Source of the DNA: Candidatus Woesearchaeota archaeon
GTDB taxonomy: Archaea > Nanobdellota > Nanobdellia > Woesearchaeales > GW2011-AR15
DNA length: 7,073 bases
NCBI GenBank assembly: GCA_023701075.1
Contig: JAMPXQ010000074.1
Coordinates: 1 to 7,073 of the forward strand
Direction: 5' to 3'
Numbering within the stretch: the stretch's first letter is position 1; each line of letters starts with the position of its first letter. Below, piece by piece: positions 6,341-7,073 of the stretch. Below the pieces are notes generated by a model. It was not told the origin of the DNA, ran no database searches, and saw only the letters and a list, made by a program, of their open reading frames with translations. Position numbers and translations under genes: made by a program.

Positions 6341-7073
6341 ATGGTCCAGCCATTTGAAGATTTTTTAAGATTATGGTATTGCTCACTTCAAGGTATGCCT
6401 CTCTATAATAAGAACAGAATAACTGATGCTGGGCAAGCGGCTCTATCACTGGGTCTCGAGATAAATGATGCACTGACAATTGTTGGGATTAAAGGAGATG
6501 GAAGTATAGACCCATTAACCAAGTTTTTTTATTCTAGCTTAAGAACTGAATCAGTCAAGTTAAATGAAAACTTTGGCAATCATGTTCAAGAGATATTTCA
6601 TAATTTTGAGAGATATGTCAATCAAACATTAAAACCTGTCAGAGGATTCACAGATTATGAAGATTTCAGGTATTTTATGTTTGCTCAAGGCATCTTTCCG
6701 TCGTTTCATAGGTTTTCATTTGAAACATTTAAAGAGCTAAAAGAATTAGCTTCCCAGGATGTGCCAATAGTAGGTGCTGATGAAAAAATAAACCCAATGA
6801 TCTATAAGCCAATATGTTCAATGGTTAATCAGATGATGAGTCAATTAAATTACGAAATCCCCAGAGAATTAATAAATATTCAAGCTGGTGAGATTCCTTC
6901 AGTTTATGTTGATATCCAAGAACAATTATTTAAAAGATATTATAAGCCAAGCCTATCAAAGCCAGTAATACAAAGGTATATTGCAGTAGCATTTAGTGTG
7001 CTAAATCAAGAACTGAATTCAAATAAGATATTAAATCATGCACTCATTCCATTTCAATTTGAATCGCCAGAAA
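6341..7073 (+). CDS. hypothetical protein, 3' end cut by the window
   Basis: The frame is open without a stop from ATG 6341 to the window end: 244 codons plus one base. The start begins MVQPFEDFLRLWYC and lies about 26 bases after a TATA box, suggesting a leaderless mRNA. The protein is soluble and mixed alpha/beta, rich in Phe, Tyr and Asn. Parts that can be described are an amphipathic N-terminal helix (3-17), a strand-like DALTIVGIKGDG (43-54), a Phe-rich stretch (about 107-128, with YEDFRYFMFAQGIFPSFHRF), and an aliphatic helix IQRYIAVAFSVLNQEL (211-226). No named family is recognised. It is divergent from the 125/397-residue operon and has the lowest GC of the window by eye. A loop MPLYNKNRIT (19-28) loosely recalls the CDPS serine loop, but too weakly to claim. 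Confidence 0.75.
   Translation, partial: MVQPFEDFLRLWYCSLQGMPLYNKNRITDAGQAALSLGLEINDALTIVGIKGDGSIDPLTKFFYSSLRTESVKLNENFGNHVQEIFHNFERYVNQTLKPVRGFTDYEDFRYFMFAQGIFPSFHRFSFETFKELKELASQDVPIVGADEKINPMIYKPICSMVNQMMSQLNYEIPRELINIQAGEIPSVYVDIQEQLFKRYYKPSLSKPVIQRYIAVAFSVLNQELNSNKILNHALIPFQFESPE

Noticed and set aside
6395..6425. MPLYNKNRIT in the last gene as a third CDPS-like serine loop
   Set aside because: Only loose similarity, lacking the I-(S/Y)-P order, and no Y-x3-E motif is seen in the visible part; the protein is truncated, so it cannot be judged.
1..7073. tRNA genes, CRISPR arrays, insertion sequences or attachment repeats
   Set aside because: No cloverleaf-like segments, regularly spaced repeats, transposase motifs or paired direct repeats were noticed on reading both strands. 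A computed search could still find weak cases.

Overview
The window looks like part of an archaeal chromosome. It carries the 3' end of an archaeal/vacuolar-type ATP synthase operon (subunits A, B, D). Upstream of most other genes are TATA-like boxes at archaeal spacing, T-rich stretches end transcription units in place of hairpins, and GGTG-type Shine-Dalgarno (SD) sites occur inside operons. The orphan membrane protein and the small helical protein recall families I associate with DPANN archaea (Woesearchaeota/Pacearchaeota-like), but that placement is inference. Stop codons TGA, TAA and TAG are all used, so the standard code applies.

Layout. (1) 1-2598, plus strand: end of atpA, complete atpB and atpD, then T-rich tracts that probably terminate the operon. 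(2) 2630-3569, minus strand: a five-helix membrane protein with a lysine-rich tail, followed by an 85-residue small helical protein. Neither has an assigned function. (3) 3672-4598, plus strand: a 308-residue protein, expressed from a TATA box 25 nt upstream. I read it as a divergent member of the tRNA-dependent cyclodipeptide synthase (CDPS) superfamily. (4) 4675-6256, minus strand: a two-gene operon of a 125-residue orphan and a 397-residue protein. The latter carries the same unusual IYP-x-x-x-R motif as the 308-residue protein. (5) 6341-7073, plus strand: a divergently transcribed orphan gene cut by the window end.

The most interesting part is 3672-7073. Two convergent genes encode proteins that seem to share elements of the CDPS active site: a strand-loop motif resembling ISPFNSRF and a Tyr-x3-Glu motif followed by a histidine. 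In both, the position of the conserved nucleophilic serine appears to be tyrosine. Together with two orphan genes of lower GC content they could form an undescribed tRNA-linked or peptide-making system, or a non-catalytic offshoot of the family. The CDPS link rests on motif comparison with Bacillus YvmC and Streptomyces AlbC recalled from memory. It is moderately firm for the 308-residue protein and tentative for the 397-residue one.

GC content, sampled by eye on single 60-base lines, falls from about 45-55% in atpB to about 30-32% in the last gene, so the right part may be an accessory region. No tRNA, rRNA, CRISPR array or transposase was seen.
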